A stretch of 64,000 bases of DNA from Eucalyptus grandis (lineage: Eukaryota > Streptophyta > Magnoliopsida > Myrtales > Myrtaceae): the NCBI RefSeq assembly GCF_016545825.1, contig NC_052616.1, positions 60,595,278-60,659,277 on the forward strand, in the 5' to 3' direction. The notes under the pieces were generated by a model, which did not search any database, had not been told where the DNA came from, and saw only the letters and a list, made by a program, of their open reading frames with translations. Within the stretch, counting starts at the first letter, position 1. Each line of letters begins with the position of its first letter. Shown one piece after another: positions 33,671-46,419 of this stretch. The position numbers and the translations under genes are program-made.

Positions 33671-35300
33671 TGCTTCCTTCTTCTTCTTCGACGATGGAGG
33701 GAGACGTGGCGGAATTCGATTCTGCCCGCGCGTGCGTGCGTGCGGTTTGTCGAATGAGAACCGAGGCATGTGCTTTGGTGGCGTTTTTCTTGTGCTAAAA
33801 TATTAAAAAATTTCATTGGACAAAAATTCTTAGAGTTGATGGACACGTTTTCCTCTGACCAATTTTCGCCTCACCAAAAATTCAAAACCCAAACCGAATA
33901 CCCTTTGTTAGGAGTTTGGGGTATGATGTGGAGGATTAGATTTTAGTTAGGGAAAATTATGACCAATTGTGCATATGGCAATCTTTCAATTTTGACCAAT
34001 TTAGTGCTAAATGCTTTTAACAATTTGTTAATTTAATCATTTCATCAATTTTAATTAAAAATCGTGGATTGAATGTCGATTATGCCATATAAAACTGTCC
34101 TCCTAACATAAACAATTTTTATATATTTTTCAAATTATGACAGACAAGGCTTGTTGCCCAAGCGCTGGCCCTGTTACATATTACGTAGGATACCCGAGGG
34201 TTTGTAAGCTCTTACTAGCCACAATGACAAAAAAAAAAATTGTGTCAACATTAGCCATGCCACTTAAAATGATCAACTTCATATTATTGATTTTTTGCCA
34301 TAAATGATTGAAATGATTAAATTGGAAAAATCTTAAAAAGGTTTAAAACTAGATTATCCAAATAAAAATATTATTTACAATAAGTTTGTGACTTTTTCTG
34401 TAAGTTTTCCTCTTAGTTAGGAAAACCAATATGGGATATTTCACGAGACAAAATTTAATTCGAGGTAAATGTGTCCTAAAAATACCAATTTAGGAATTTC
34501 TTATATAATGAAAAGTAGTTTAATGGTAAGTGTGTCATAGGACACTAGTATGAGATTTTTAATAATATACATTCTTTTTTTGTGTCGAAGTCAATTGTCA
34601 TTTAAAGGTGTCTCCAAACTTACTAGCAATGCAAAAATATGAAGATCCTAAATTCGATTCACAATTGAACTAAGAAATCACAATAATCATAGTTTGGTGA
34701 TATTGCGTCACTCATTTGAAAGATGTAGCATCTTTTAGTATGCTTTCTATATTGCATGTTGAATCATCGGTTATGAATATGATGAGCAATTAGGTCAGTT
34801 TGATCCAAAAATAAAACTAAATCGGTCTTGCCTAATCAGGTACTAATTTGTTCACACAAACCAAATAGGCTCAGTGGTAAAAAATTGGGGCACCAACCTT
34901 GACTAGTTCAATTCTCAATTTTATATCATAAATTGTCAAGGTCGATTTTAGCTTCTTTTTCTTTTTATTATATGTTATTAATGAGTTTAAAACTCGAGAA
35001 GGTTAGAATACCCAGATGCCTTAACCACTATGCCATAATTTGTTTACGTGGTATATTTCCTTAAAATAATATTTGTTTCACTTAAATTTATGCCCAATTC
35101 TTGGACGACCCTAGAATTAGTTTGGTTCCTGATTCCCAAAATCAAGAACCAACTCTAATAGGATAGGTTCTTGATCAAGCATCTGAAACTTACGTCTTCT
35201 GGAATCAATTACCCTAGTAACAAAACTTAACTCCCAACATATGAATAGATGACATACTTTAGTTTCATAAAAAGTAAATTAGCTTTTGTCCTTTCTATGG
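33671..35300. repeat. PGLP2 upstream block, copy C
   Basis: Aligns with 14789-16450 and 24180-25890. Contains the AT-rich GGGAAAATTA-type element at about 33950-34410. No gene seen. Confidence 0.75.
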
Positions 35301-35880
35301 TCTAGTTATTTATCATATCATTCGGCCCATAGAAGTAGGCCCAACCACAAGGGCCCTTTGCTATGAGGCTTAGAATGGGCTCCAAACTTCTAACTGCTTC
35401 TTCATTTGTAAACTCTTGTTAATTGAAACTAGAGGTGATCCTGGCGGGCCTTGCCCAAGAAACTCGACCGACATGGCCTCGAATGGGTGTGGGCAAGTTT
35501 ACCTTCTCCTCGGGCTCAACCTGCAAACTTCCAACCGCTTCTTCATTCGCTTGCTCCCATCAATTGAAAGTAGAGGTGATCATGGTCAGGCTGGCCCGAG
35601 CCGAATCGACTTGACACGGCCCCGACCGGATACAGGCGAGTTTGTTTTCTCTTTGGGCCTGACCCGCCCATGTAGATCTATTCATTTATAAGGTGGAGTT
35701 GGAACAAGACGACATTGTTATCCTAATCCTGTTATCCAGAGCATCACCTGCCTGAAGCAAGAGTGGGAAACCAACCCCCGAAAGATAAATGAGCTGTACT
35801 TGCCTTGACCCCACGTGGCTTGTGCATCGTGAATGAAGAAAACTTGCCCTTTAAGACAAGATCAGAGGCCTAATTTCATA
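35300..35880. repeat. Right-hand flank shared by modules B and C (empty MITE site)
   Basis: Counterpart of 25890-27108 without the 636-bp MITE. Similarity stops at about 35880 ('GGCCTAATTTCATATTAA'), the right edge of the tandem array. Confidence 0.75.
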
Positions 35881-36675
35881 TTAATAAAGGGTGTCCGAAA
35901 AGGAAGATAATGTTTTTTATAGAATGAAATGTCCAACAGCTCCATTTTTATAATCGAAATGTCCGACTACTTAGAGTAGAAGAGATTGTCCGTAAGAAAG
36001 AAACACAAGTGGCCGATGGAAGATTTGTTTATCCTTCTATCGAACTATCTCGAGTGAACATAATTCAACACTCGAAGCTAGCTGACCAAAGATATGACAT
36101 TCGAATTTCGACCGATTGAACATATATCGTTGCCCCAAATCAAACTAGAGCTCGAAATAATGTAAGCATTAGAAAGGCTCGAATTCAAATAATCTTAAAT
36201 CAGATGATATTTAAAGTAGGTCGAGCTTTATGTAGTCGAGTTTCCAAAATATTATCAAAATGTAGCAAGACACCCTATTTATATTTTCCTTCCTTAGACA
36301 TATAAAAAGACAAAAAAATACTTACTAAGTCAAGAATTCAATCAAATTACGTCTCGAGTCATTGATTCTTCCCATATAGAGACTTTCCCTATGAACGGTC
36401 AAAACCCATTTGTCAATTCAACGGAAGTCATAAAAAGGAGTTGAATAGGGGCCCAGACACAAATTTTTTTTCTTCCATAGGCATATGATCAGCACGAGTC
36501 CAAACCTAGATGCCGGTTTAAGGAATTACTTGAAAACGAGTATCATTAAAATCGATCCGACTTCCTCGAATGCTCGATAAGTCCAAGCATAAGAAAACGA
36601 TGTGAAAGCCAATAAGGTTTCACACCATGTGCAATTGGCGATTTGCCCATCCGTGCTCACGTTCTTGTCTGACAG
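35881..36675. other. Intergenic, no gene recognised
   Basis: Several partial 'TCGAG' and 'CTCGAA' rich segments and stops in all frames. Nothing assignable. Confidence 0.5.
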
Positions 36676-36775
36676 CTACTACAAGTGCTTCTCCCTCAAC
36701 CAACCTCACTCCCCAGACATCCAAAGTGGACTCAAAAAATAAGCATTTAAATTAAAATATTCTTTTTCCACGTTC
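36676..36775. repeat. Outer part of FPS inverted repeat, right arm
   Basis: Reverse-complement match to 1680-1775. In the left arm the next sequence is the FPS promoter side; here it is interrupted until about 41060. Confidence 0.75.
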
Positions 36776-36899
36776 AATAATGGATGGCCGCAGGAAAAAG
36801 GTAGATTTGAAAAATAATTAAATATACAAAAAAACGCTAAAATCCGATAATCTCACCTACCATCGGCGGTTATTAAATTAAAGGAAATCCAGTACGGCC

Positions 36900-37330
36900 C
36901 GCCATCCACTTTGACTTTATCGTCCACCGCAAAAGTCGGTAGATCTACAGTGGGGAGCAGACCCCGGTCTCGTCATCGGACGGCTCGCGATCCGCCGCTC
37001 TGAAGGATCGGACGGTCGAGATCCGTTGAGAAACGTGGTGCGGGGGGGCATCCGATCGCAGCTCCGGGATTTTGGCACGGGGGCTGAGATTCTCGACAGG
37101 TGAGTTTTTCATTTGATTTCGGCAAGAAAAATAATAAAAAGGAAAAAAAAAGAAAATGGGAATAAGGAAAAGATATTCCGCTGTGTGTTTTTTATTGGTC
37201 AACCCGGACCTCGCACGTGCGGAGCGCGGGACCAATGCGGTTTCGTACGAAAATGACGCGATGACGTCACCTTTTCTTGGGGTCCACTTTCCTCGCACTT
37301 GAGAAGAGCTCTGGAGAGTCTCTTTCGGTA
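36900..37330. promoter_or_regulatory. CpG-rich, promoter-like island without an adjacent gene
   Basis: GC- and CpG-rich stretch in an AT-rich setting. It contains a G-box CACGTG (37214-37219) and a perfect TGACGTCA palindrome (37262-37269), both bZIP-type ACGT elements, plus a possible splice donor 'CGACAGGTGAGT' near 37100. No credible coding sequence follows on either strand. A 117-codon minus-strand frame here looks compositional. Confidence 0.35.
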
Positions 37331-39177
37331 GGCCTATTTCACGAAATAAATGTGCTCATTGACTTACTATTTTTTACTTAGGATATTACCTTTTACATCG
37401 ATTTTAAACATATCTAAAAGCTTTGTTTGTTTTACAAAAAATAAATTATATAAAAATATATATTTTTAAAAATAATTGCTCACTTTAGTTGAAATAAATA
37501 GTCGATGAAATTGTTTTTATTATGATTTTCAAACTCTAATTAAACGTGTGATGTGATTTCCGAAATTTAATGCTGCGATTCTTAGAATTTTTGAAATTAT
37601 TCAATATGATTATTGCAATTTTAATACATATGCAATTTGGCACTTAAACTGTACGAATATGTTTAATATTATCCATAAACTTGAATTCATGAAAGGATAA
37701 TATCAAATATTTTTATATGATTTAATAACTAAATTGAACACGTATTAAAAATTCATACCATATTAAATAATTTCAAAAATCGATGGACTATTTACATCAT
37801 TATCTCATCTGATTACAACCATTCTCTCTTCAAATAAACAAACAATTTCATCATCACCTAAATTATTTTCAGTGTGGTAAGACGCGAACCACGCTTTCAA
37901 GTGTGGCTGCATTGCATATATGCCTTATAAAAGTTATGTCGTCGATTATATCGATTTCTTCCTTTAAAGAAAAAACAATTTCATTACCACTTAAATTATT
38001 TTAAGCGTGGAAGAATTATGATAGGAGGAGGGAGTATTGATGTGACAATCTAGGCCTCCCGCATCCGATGGTTTCTCCGCCCGAAGGCTGATTGGTGCAT
38101 TTATGAGCTCAGGTTGGGTTTAAAAAAAATTCAAAAAAAGAAAGAAAAAATTGAAGGAATTCTTAGTCCAGGAAGCAATCGCGTAACGCCACGTGTCGCC
38201 GATACGGATCTCGCCCGATGATCCGGTCCTAAAGAACCGGAAGGGTTAACACATGAGCCACGTTTTCACCCCGAAATCACGACACTGCCACTGCTGTTCC
38301 TTGGGAATTCCTCCAGACGCGTCCAAACATTTGTCGACGTATTTTATCCATTTTTTAATTACAATTTTGAGGCTCGAATATGCGATTTTATGTCTGGACT
38401 CTTGTTTCTACAGGGCTTTCGTGTCATTGGGATATACGAATATGTTTATATATTTATCTATAAATAGAGGAGAATGTGTTTTTCTTGTTGAATTATACAT
38501 TTTATTCCCCCTTGCTTCTATTGGGTTTTGTTGGAAGAAGCATTGTTGTTTGACGCTGGAGGAACAAAGCAAAAGGGTGTTCTCATTTGGCAAAAACAAT
38601 TGACCCTTTAAAAAGGTCATTGTCACAATTGCTTTAAATATGATTTCTTTTTTGGTGGGTTGATGGTGGCCGACAAATATCATGCCATCAAGATGATCAA
38701 GATGAGCAATTGAACTAGTTTCATTTGGAAATCGAATTAAACTAGCCTTAACCAATCGGTTTCAAGTCAATTTACATGATAATTGAATAGGTTTCTTGAT
38801 AAAAATTTGGGAAATCGAACTCGTCCAAATCAAATCTTGGTTCTACACACCGTTGGCTATATCCTAAAACTTGATTGGTATTTAGGGTTTTGTTTTTCTT
38901 TTACTTTGTTTTAGAAAACAAAATGGATACATTGGAGCTGGGTTTTGAGCTAGGAAAGGTTAGGAATCATGATATGTTTTTTTCTAAAATGATGGTTATA
39001 TTATGTAAAGTCAAACTCGGTTTCGGGTCAATCTAAAAGTTTAATTTGCAACATTTTGTTTTGAATGATTTGAGCAGCAAACTTATGTTGACTCATGCTC
39101 GCATACCCACTCGAGATAGCTCCTCTCACTAACCCTGAAAAATCCAGTCAATCTTGATGGTCGCATCGCATATGCCA

Positions 39178-39345
39178 CTCACTCAAATTTAAAAATTCAA
39201 AAGAAAAAAAAAAATTACAAGAGTCAAAGAGTGACGAGCCAATGAGCAACAAAAGACTCACCCAAATTTAAAAAGTCAAAAGCAAAAAAAAAAAAAATTA
39301 CTTACAAGAGTCAAAGAGTGGCAAGCCAATGAGTAACAAAAGACG
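39178..39345. repeat. ~86-bp tandem duplication
   Basis: Two copies of a segment with 'AATTTAAAAA', an A run, 'CAAGAGTCAAAGAGTG' and 'AGCCAATGAG', differing in A-run length. Confidence 0.8.
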
Positions 39346-40239
39346 GGTCAAAGGTTGCCTAACTTCCCACCATTTTCCAAACAACAGCGTCGCGTTTTAA
39401 ATCTCGGCGGCCTACACTATCTTTTGACCGAATTTGTGACGTCAAAAAAAGAAATAAAAATGGGTTCCTAGGCAGGACTTGCTAATTAAGTTTTTGTTGT
39501 CATTGATTGAAGTAATTGAGTAGGTTAAGGTTATAAAAGTGACTTGCCAACTTTCTTTCATAGGCCTAGGTTGGGCAACTATTTATTGCTAATGCACCCG
39601 CTAATACAACTAGGGCCTAATCTAAACCTCGAACAAGCATAAGCCTCTCTTTGAAGCACGTCAATTGGAATCTCCAATGACTCAAGCTCTCGTGCACTCC
39701 GTTCCCCTTTCTAGCTGAAGTTGTTGCGCTCTACTAAAGCTTAGATTCTCCCAATGGATTCCAAACAAGACTCGAGTTATGTGAACCGCCTTTCTTCCGT
39801 ACTATATTAGTGGATATGTTATTTCGATGTTTTTGCTTAACTCCGTTTTAAATGAGCCACAACTGGCCCACATTCAAATTCTATATTAATGTCCATCCTT
39901 AATGTGGATTTGAATGTAAAATTTAGGAGTATTCTCAGAGGAGGGGGAAGAAAAACATCCTCCTCAGTTGGGAGGCTAGGGCATCCAGACACTAGCTCGA
40001 TAAGATAAGAAACGCAATCCTATCAGCATATTAATATTATCTAGCAAGCGGAACAAATCCCAACAGTGCTCTTGGGCTGTTGATTGTGGTGACGTTTACT
40101 TTAACCACTATCAAGGATCCACAACATGTCCTTAGTTAAGGTTAAGGGTTTAGACTCGAGCTTTCGTGTATTATGTTCCCCTTTCTACTTAAAGTTGTCG
40201 TGTTCTATCAAAGCTTAGATTCTCTCAATAGAACTCCAA

Positions 40240-40473
40240 GCGAGATTCGAGTCGTGTGAACTGCCTTTGTTCCATTCCATTTCGGCGGATGTGCTATATC
40301 AATGTTTTCACCTGGCTCCTTTTCAAATGAGACACAACTAGCCCAAATTCAAATAAGCGAGATTCGAGTTGTGTGAACTGCCTTTGTTCCATTCCATTTC
40401 GGCGGATGTGCTATATCAATGTTTTCGCCTGGCTCCTTTTTAAATGAGACACAACTAGCCCAAATTCAAATGC
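40240..40473. repeat. 117-bp tandem duplication
   Basis: Two nearly identical direct copies (40240-40356, 40357-40473) with 'GCGAGATTCGAGT' at the start and 'CACAACTAGCCCAAATTC' near the end. A more diverged third copy lies at about 39760-39890. Confidence 0.85.
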
Positions 40474-41577
40474 TCAACCGGTGCAAGTTGATCAAGTCAC
40501 AACTAGTCTCAAATCAAATTGCATTTTTATGCACGTTTGGGCATCAATGTCACATGAAATGATGGGAGTATCTGAGTCCTTTTGGGAAAGGTAGCTACTC
40601 CTTGATGGACTTTAAGGGGAATGATACTGATCAGCATCTCAACGCGGAACCTTTTTATTGTTAATATGCTGATTAAGGATAGATCTACTTTATTGGCATC
40701 CCTCGATTGTGGAGAAAGTGCTAAAATATTCTCTCATCTCTTTGAGTTGTTTAAGCGCGTGTGGAATATGACAAATAATTTTTGGAAATTGATTGAAAGA
40801 TTGATTTATTAAATGACATAGCAAATTGTAATAGTCATTTCAATGAATAGTGGAGCTGTGCTATTGAACTAGATTGCTCTAAAACTAGTTTGATTTCATG
40901 TCCCCAATGGAACTCGTCTGATTTCAGATTTCGAGTGAAGGGTTAAATTTGAAACTAGTTTCATAAAGTTCAAAACCCTTGTTTTTCTCTTGGCATCATT
41001 TTCTCTATTTCTCTTTTCTCCCGTTCTCTCCAACATAACTAGACATTTCATGACTCTCTCTCTTGCTTGCGAATCACACTTCTTTTACCTGGCTTGTGGC
41101 TCTCCCTCACTCATTCAAGTATTATAATCCTTGTTTGTTCCTGACTCACTTTCGTTCACTCATGCTCGTTCATCTTTTACTCTGAATAATTTTGTTATTT
41201 ATGTTATTTGCTGCAAAAAATGAAACTAAAAAAAAAAAACAAAAATGGGTAGACCCTAAAATCATATCGTAAAAAATAGGGTAAGTTGTCGGGTCAAGTT
41301 TATGGTGAACATGATGGGCTCTAGATCCCAAAAATCAGGAATCTATTTTAATGGGGTATATTCCAGATTCCAAATTCTAGATTTGGAACCTATCCATCCT
41401 CCTCACAACCGATCACTTCTACTAAATAGCCCATGTTGAAGCGTTTCAAATACTAGATAAATTACTTTTACGAATTACAACTACAACATCTTAACACATG
41501 ATTTTTCCCCTTAAAATCATGGAAAATCAGCAGAAATGGACAATTTATTGGGAGAAGTATAAAACAAAAAAAGGGGG

Positions 41578-41675
41578 GGAAAATATTCCAAAGATCTGCT
41601 GGCCCAAAAAAATAATCACACGCAACACACGCAAGCGCAATCACGACAAAAAACAGCATGTTCTGAACGCCTAGC

Positions 41676-41706
<31 letters not shown>
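41578..41706 (+). repeat. FPS promoter-proximal repeat with (GA)n
   Basis: Right-arm counterpart of 880-1190: 'TATTCCAAAGATCTGCTGG', 'CAAGCGCAATCACGAC' and a (GA)n run (41678-41706), ending about 260 bp before the FPS start codon. Confidence 0.8.
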
Positions 41707-41710
<4 letters not shown>

Positions 41711-41965
41711 ACCAGTGGCAGCCCCGTAATTCTAGCGCAAATCCCTGCCTTGTTTAGCGGGACATATTCGAGGACTGTTCAACGCTCGCTCGCTCGCTCG
41801 CTCCTACAAAAGGCCCCGGGCTCCAACGAGCGACTCTCGAGCTTGCTCGCCGTCCTTCCTTCTCTCTTCGTCTTCGCTCTGTTCGGAGTTACCCTTCGGC
41901 GTTGCCGGAAGAGCGAGACGGCGGGAGCGGGCGGAGGGGCGGGGGAGAGCTCGGTGGTCGCGTCA

Positions 41966-44900
41966 ATGGCGGATCTGAAGTCCAAGTTCTTGGAGGCCTA
42001 CGCCGTCCTGAAGAAGGAGCTGCTGGAGGACCCGGCGTTCGAGTTTTCCGATGAATCCCGCCAGTGGGTCGACCGGGTTCGTCTCAAAATCTCGACTTGG
42101 TCTCCTTCTCTGGTTGTTTGTTTTGGGGGCGCCGCGATTGGGAAATTTAGCCGTTTCTGTTCAGTTCTTGGGTTGCCGCGGTAATGCCGTGCTCTTCTTG
42201 CGGTGTTGGATCGTGGTATTGTCGGGTGCGGGGTTGTCCTTCGCCCGGATGCCTATGTGGGTAGCACCCGGATTCGAAAATGCGGTGGTGGGAAGGATTT
42301 GGATGTGGATTCGGTCGAGTTGAGCCTGAAGGAGTTGAATTGAGTGTTCATATCTTGAGCTGTGTTGTTCATATCTTGAGCTGTGTTGATGGGGATGTTT
42401 TTTTTGCTGGGGGGGGGACGTTGGATCTGTGACCCACGTGTTAATTGAAGATGAATGGTTTATCTATGGAAAGATGATGGTTATATGCATAATTCTCGAT
42501 AATATAAAGGCGGATGATTTTGTGTCTTTGTGACTTAATGAGCTAAAAGGCTGAACTAAACAGTGGAAGCTATGCCGGTTTCGAAGTTTTTTTAAAGCTG
42601 AGCTGTCTCTGGCATGGTTTCGTTATTGTAGCAATATGTCTGACTTCTTCCTTGCGTCTTCCTTCTGAAGTTTCAAGGATAATTGAACAAGCCAGTGTGT
42701 TGTTCATGTGTCAATATCAGGATAGAGAAAGGGTCTCCTGTGAGTAGATGTAAGGATGTGTTGTTTGCTGATTTCGTGGAGTAGATTATTCACTACCTTT
42801 CGCTTATCCAAAATTGAAACCACTGACTTTCTGTCTCTTGACGAAGTGTCATATTAGGCAATACATGTGCATATCTAATAACTTGCCATAGGTTTCCAGT
42901 TGGAACGGAGGAACATATTGATAATGTCAGTATGCTTTGTCGACCCAACTCAAAACCCATTTAAAAGGATTCTAATTTCATGCATGGTTTGTATAGAAAG
43001 TATATTATGAAGCTTCATGTACTTGAATTTTCTTACTCATCATGGCGCAATGGATTCAGATACTAGCATTTAGGTTAATCATATCCAATTCAAAAATTTA
43101 ATCAGGCACATCGCCATGTTGCTTCTCTGGCAGTTGGCAACAATCCAGGCACCTTCCTATTCAAACCTTGTCACGATTTGAGCAAACGAATTTGGGGTTC
43201 TGATGATTATCTTCTGATCTGGAACCTGTATAGTTTGCTTTTTTCTTTTTTGGGCTATTAGAATGCTTTGTGAATTTCACAGAAGAAGCTCGGTATAATA
43301 TGCTGACTAAAGTTGCAACTGCAAATGTTTGTGCAATTCAATCTCTCTTTTTTAGTTCGCTGAAAAAGATTGGGTTGGAATCATGTAATTTGTTTTTCTT
43401 TATCTAACTTAAGTTTTTCTTTCTGTGCCTGTCATTTCAGATGCTGGACTACAACGTGCCTGGAGGTGAGCAAATATCATTCCCCGTTTGACTGCAATGA
43501 TATTTATCATTTGTCAAAGAATTACTATTACTAGCTTCATGGATCACATCGGTGTCCATGATGTCTTGTAGACAGGGAGGTTTTTTCTGACATGCAACTG
43601 GTTTCTTTTAGGTAAACTGAACCGGGGCCTCTCTGTAATTGATAGCTACAAATTGTTGAAAGAAGGGAAGGAACTGACGGAAGAAGAAATTTTTCTTGCG
43701 AGTGCTCTGGGTTGGTGTATTGAATGGGTATGGCCATAGCAATCTTTTTTTTCCATTCCGATTCTATACCTCCTTCTATTTTGGTCCAGCTTCATAGCAA
43801 CTAGCACGGGCACCTTATTCACTATTCTTCCACATGGTTTATTGACTGCCTAGTAAAACTCCAATCTGATATATCTGTGATTATCATGTGCAGCTTCAGG
43901 CATACTTTCTTGTTCTTGATGACATCATGGACAGCTCTCATACACGACGTGGACAACCTTGCTGGTTTAGATTGCCCAAGGTTGGTCTTAACAAGTTTCC
44001 TGGACTGAACATTATGGTTACCACTGTAGATAATGCAATTAACTTGTTTAGAAATTTATTGTAGGTTGGAATGATTGCAGCAAATGATGGAGTTCTACTT
44101 CGTAATCATATTCCACGAATCCTTAAGAATCACTTCCGTGGGAAGCCTTACTATGTAGATCTGCTGGATTTGTTCAACGAGGTGCCCTTTTACTCCTTTA
44201 ATTACATTAGAAAAGATGCTCGCATTGCAGTGATTTGGTAAACTCATCTGCGATTTTCATTTCTATAACCAGGTGGAGTTTCAGACGGCATCAGGCCAAA
44301 TGATAGACCTGATTACCACTATCCAGGGAGAAAAGGATCTGTCTAAATACACATTATCACTGTGAGTGAGCCATTTTTCAATTGTTCAAATACGTCGATA
44401 TGATAATGGAGCTGTTTTCTTCACAGGAAAAAAAAAAAAAAAAAAACTGATAATTTAGAAATTTGGGTTACCTCCGGGTATATGGCATCTATTTCTTTTC
44501 CTAGATTAAGATAGCATTTAAATTGTACGAGTGGAGATAAAAAGAGGTTTTGCTCAAGATACTTCTGTGTTTTTTAGCCAATAATCAATAACTCATGGAT
44601 TGGATGAACGTGCAGTGGTGCCTTTGGATTTATGATTAGCGGACTAAACCAAAGTTGCGCATGCTCTATACCCATCCTTCTGTGACACACAAGGCTAACA
44701 TGATATTCATTGGTGGAATATCTCTCTAATATTACAAAATGCACTTTCTTCTCTTTTTTCTTCCTCTTTAGTCCCTTCTCTGCAGCCCTTCATCACACAT
44801 CTGTCCATTCTTTGCTTTGTTGTTTCTTTTCTGATGTATATATTATTGTGTTGTGCAGTCATCGGCGTATTGTTCAGTACAAGACTGCCTATTATTCATT

Positions 44901-46248
44901 CTATCTTCCAGTGAGTAAAAGACCCTTCTTATGGTTGATTTGTTATTGCATTGGTTAAGTTTTTCTGTCTGATGCTTTAAGCAAGCATTGAACATTGATG
45001 TGCGGCTGCGACGGCTATGTTTTCCTTTTCCTTAAACTGCCCTGTTTGAGTCTTTTCTTATTGGGTGTCTTCTTGTCTCTCAAGTCTTCTTTGTTAAAAG
45101 ACCTTTTGTTCACATAAATTTGCTTAGGTTGCCTGTGCATTGCTGATGGCTGGTGAGGACATAGAGAAGCATACTGATGTAAAGCATGTTCTTGTTGAGA
45201 TGGGGACTTACTTCCAAGTCCAGGTAATTTCTTTTAATATGCTTAAAACTTTCTATTCATCCTTGTCATTAAATGTAGATCATGAGGGCAAGATATGGAT
45301 GTAGAGGCAGGTCATAAGTTAGCTTCTTCTGTTGGTGAAGCATGTGAATAGGAAGCACGATCGAAACTCTACAATTGCAGTCTGTTTCTCTGACTTCTGT
45401 ATGATTAACTTACCTCTCCAACAGGGTGCCAATTAGAGTCTTTTACAAATGTTCCTTCTATTTTAAAGTATCGTGTCTTTATTGACGATTATTATTTTTG
45501 CTACTGTAGGATGATTATTTGGATTGCTTTGGTAATCCCGAGACCATTGGTAAGGTGAGGTCCAATACGGGTATCTGATCTCTCATCATGCAAATGGATT
45601 AAGGTTGTGTCTCATCCTTTTGTTCATGGGTTTACTGTTTAATTATGTGGTTACAGATTGGAACAGATATAGAAGATTTTAAGTGCTCATGGTTGGTTGT
45701 TAAAGCACTCGAAATCTGCAACGGGGAGCAAAAGAAATTGTTGGAGGTAAGATCAACGGTCCTCATTTGATTCTTTCTTTTCAGCACGCAACTTTTCTCT
45801 TATTGTTGTTTGATGATGACCAGGAGAACTATGGGAAACCTGATCCACAAAATGTCGCAAAAGTGAAAGCCCTCTACCACGAGATCAATCTTCAGGTTTT
45901 CTTCTTATGTACTTTCTTCACTTCAATTGGTAATAATGAGCATGGACCGACTAATGGCTGTCATATGAGAAACTGTCACTTTTTTCTTGTTTGTGCTTTC
46001 TGAAATTTATATAGAGAAACATCTTCCTGTATCTATGTGATCTCCTTCCTTTTCTTTCCTTTCTTTGGGAACTGCTCTTTGATTTCTTCCTTGTGCCACC
46101 TCCCATGCCAATTCAATAGGGCGTCTTCGCAGAGTATGAGAGCAAAAGTTATGAGAAGCTGACGACCTCCATTGAAGCACATCCGAGCAAAGCAGTTCAA
46201 GCAGTGCTCAAGTCTTTCTTGGGTAAAATCTACAAGAGGCAGAAATAG
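41966..46248 (+). CDS. FPS: Farnesyl diphosphate synthase, complete, 342 aa
   Basis: Twelve exons with GT..AG borders: 41966-42076, 43441-43465, 43612-43727, 43894-43980, 44065-44181, 44273-44361, 44859-44910, 45128-45223, 45510-45554, 45657-45746, 45824-45895, 46120-46248. The joined frame is 342 codons plus stop, the usual plant FPS length. The first aspartate-rich motif is DDIMD (93-97), preceded by Y88 and F89, the aromatic pair that limits product length to C15. The second is DDYLD (232-236). [11 protein letters not shown] and the C-terminal IYKRQK are typical. The enzyme condenses isopentenyl diphosphate with dimethylallyl and geranyl diphosphate to farnesyl diphosphate, feeding sterols, sesquiterpenes and protein prenylation. 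No plastid or mitochondrial extension precedes this start, so a cytosolic form is expected. A polyadenylation-like AATAAA follows at 46410. An inverted, deleted copy lies at 1-651. Confidence 0.97.
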
Positions 46249-46419
46249 AGAATCCTGTCCCAAACCAGCAACAAAAAGTCTGACGTTGCAAGCATTCTAC
46301 TACTCCAAGTTGTCGGGATTTTTAGTTTGTGCTCTTGTAATTGTGAGAAGACGAGTCTCCCTGTATCCCATTTTGTAAAACTTTCACGATACTGCTCCTT
46401 TGGCATTTAAATAAAAATC

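Larger units (their letters stand above)
37331..41059. other. AT-rich intergenic DNA splitting the right FPS arm
   Basis: No gene recognised. Holds direct duplications at 39178-39345 and 40240-40473 and a G-box CCACGTGTC at 38189-38197. This stretch plus 36776-37330 (about 4.3 kb) has no counterpart in the left arm, so it is either inserted here or deleted there. Confidence 0.5.

Noticed and set aside
36945..37298. 117-codon minus-strand frame in the CpG-rich island
   Set aside because: No family resemblance, includes a run of Phe from a T-rich tract, and has no paralogue; treated as compositional. Same length as the unknown gene only by coincidence.
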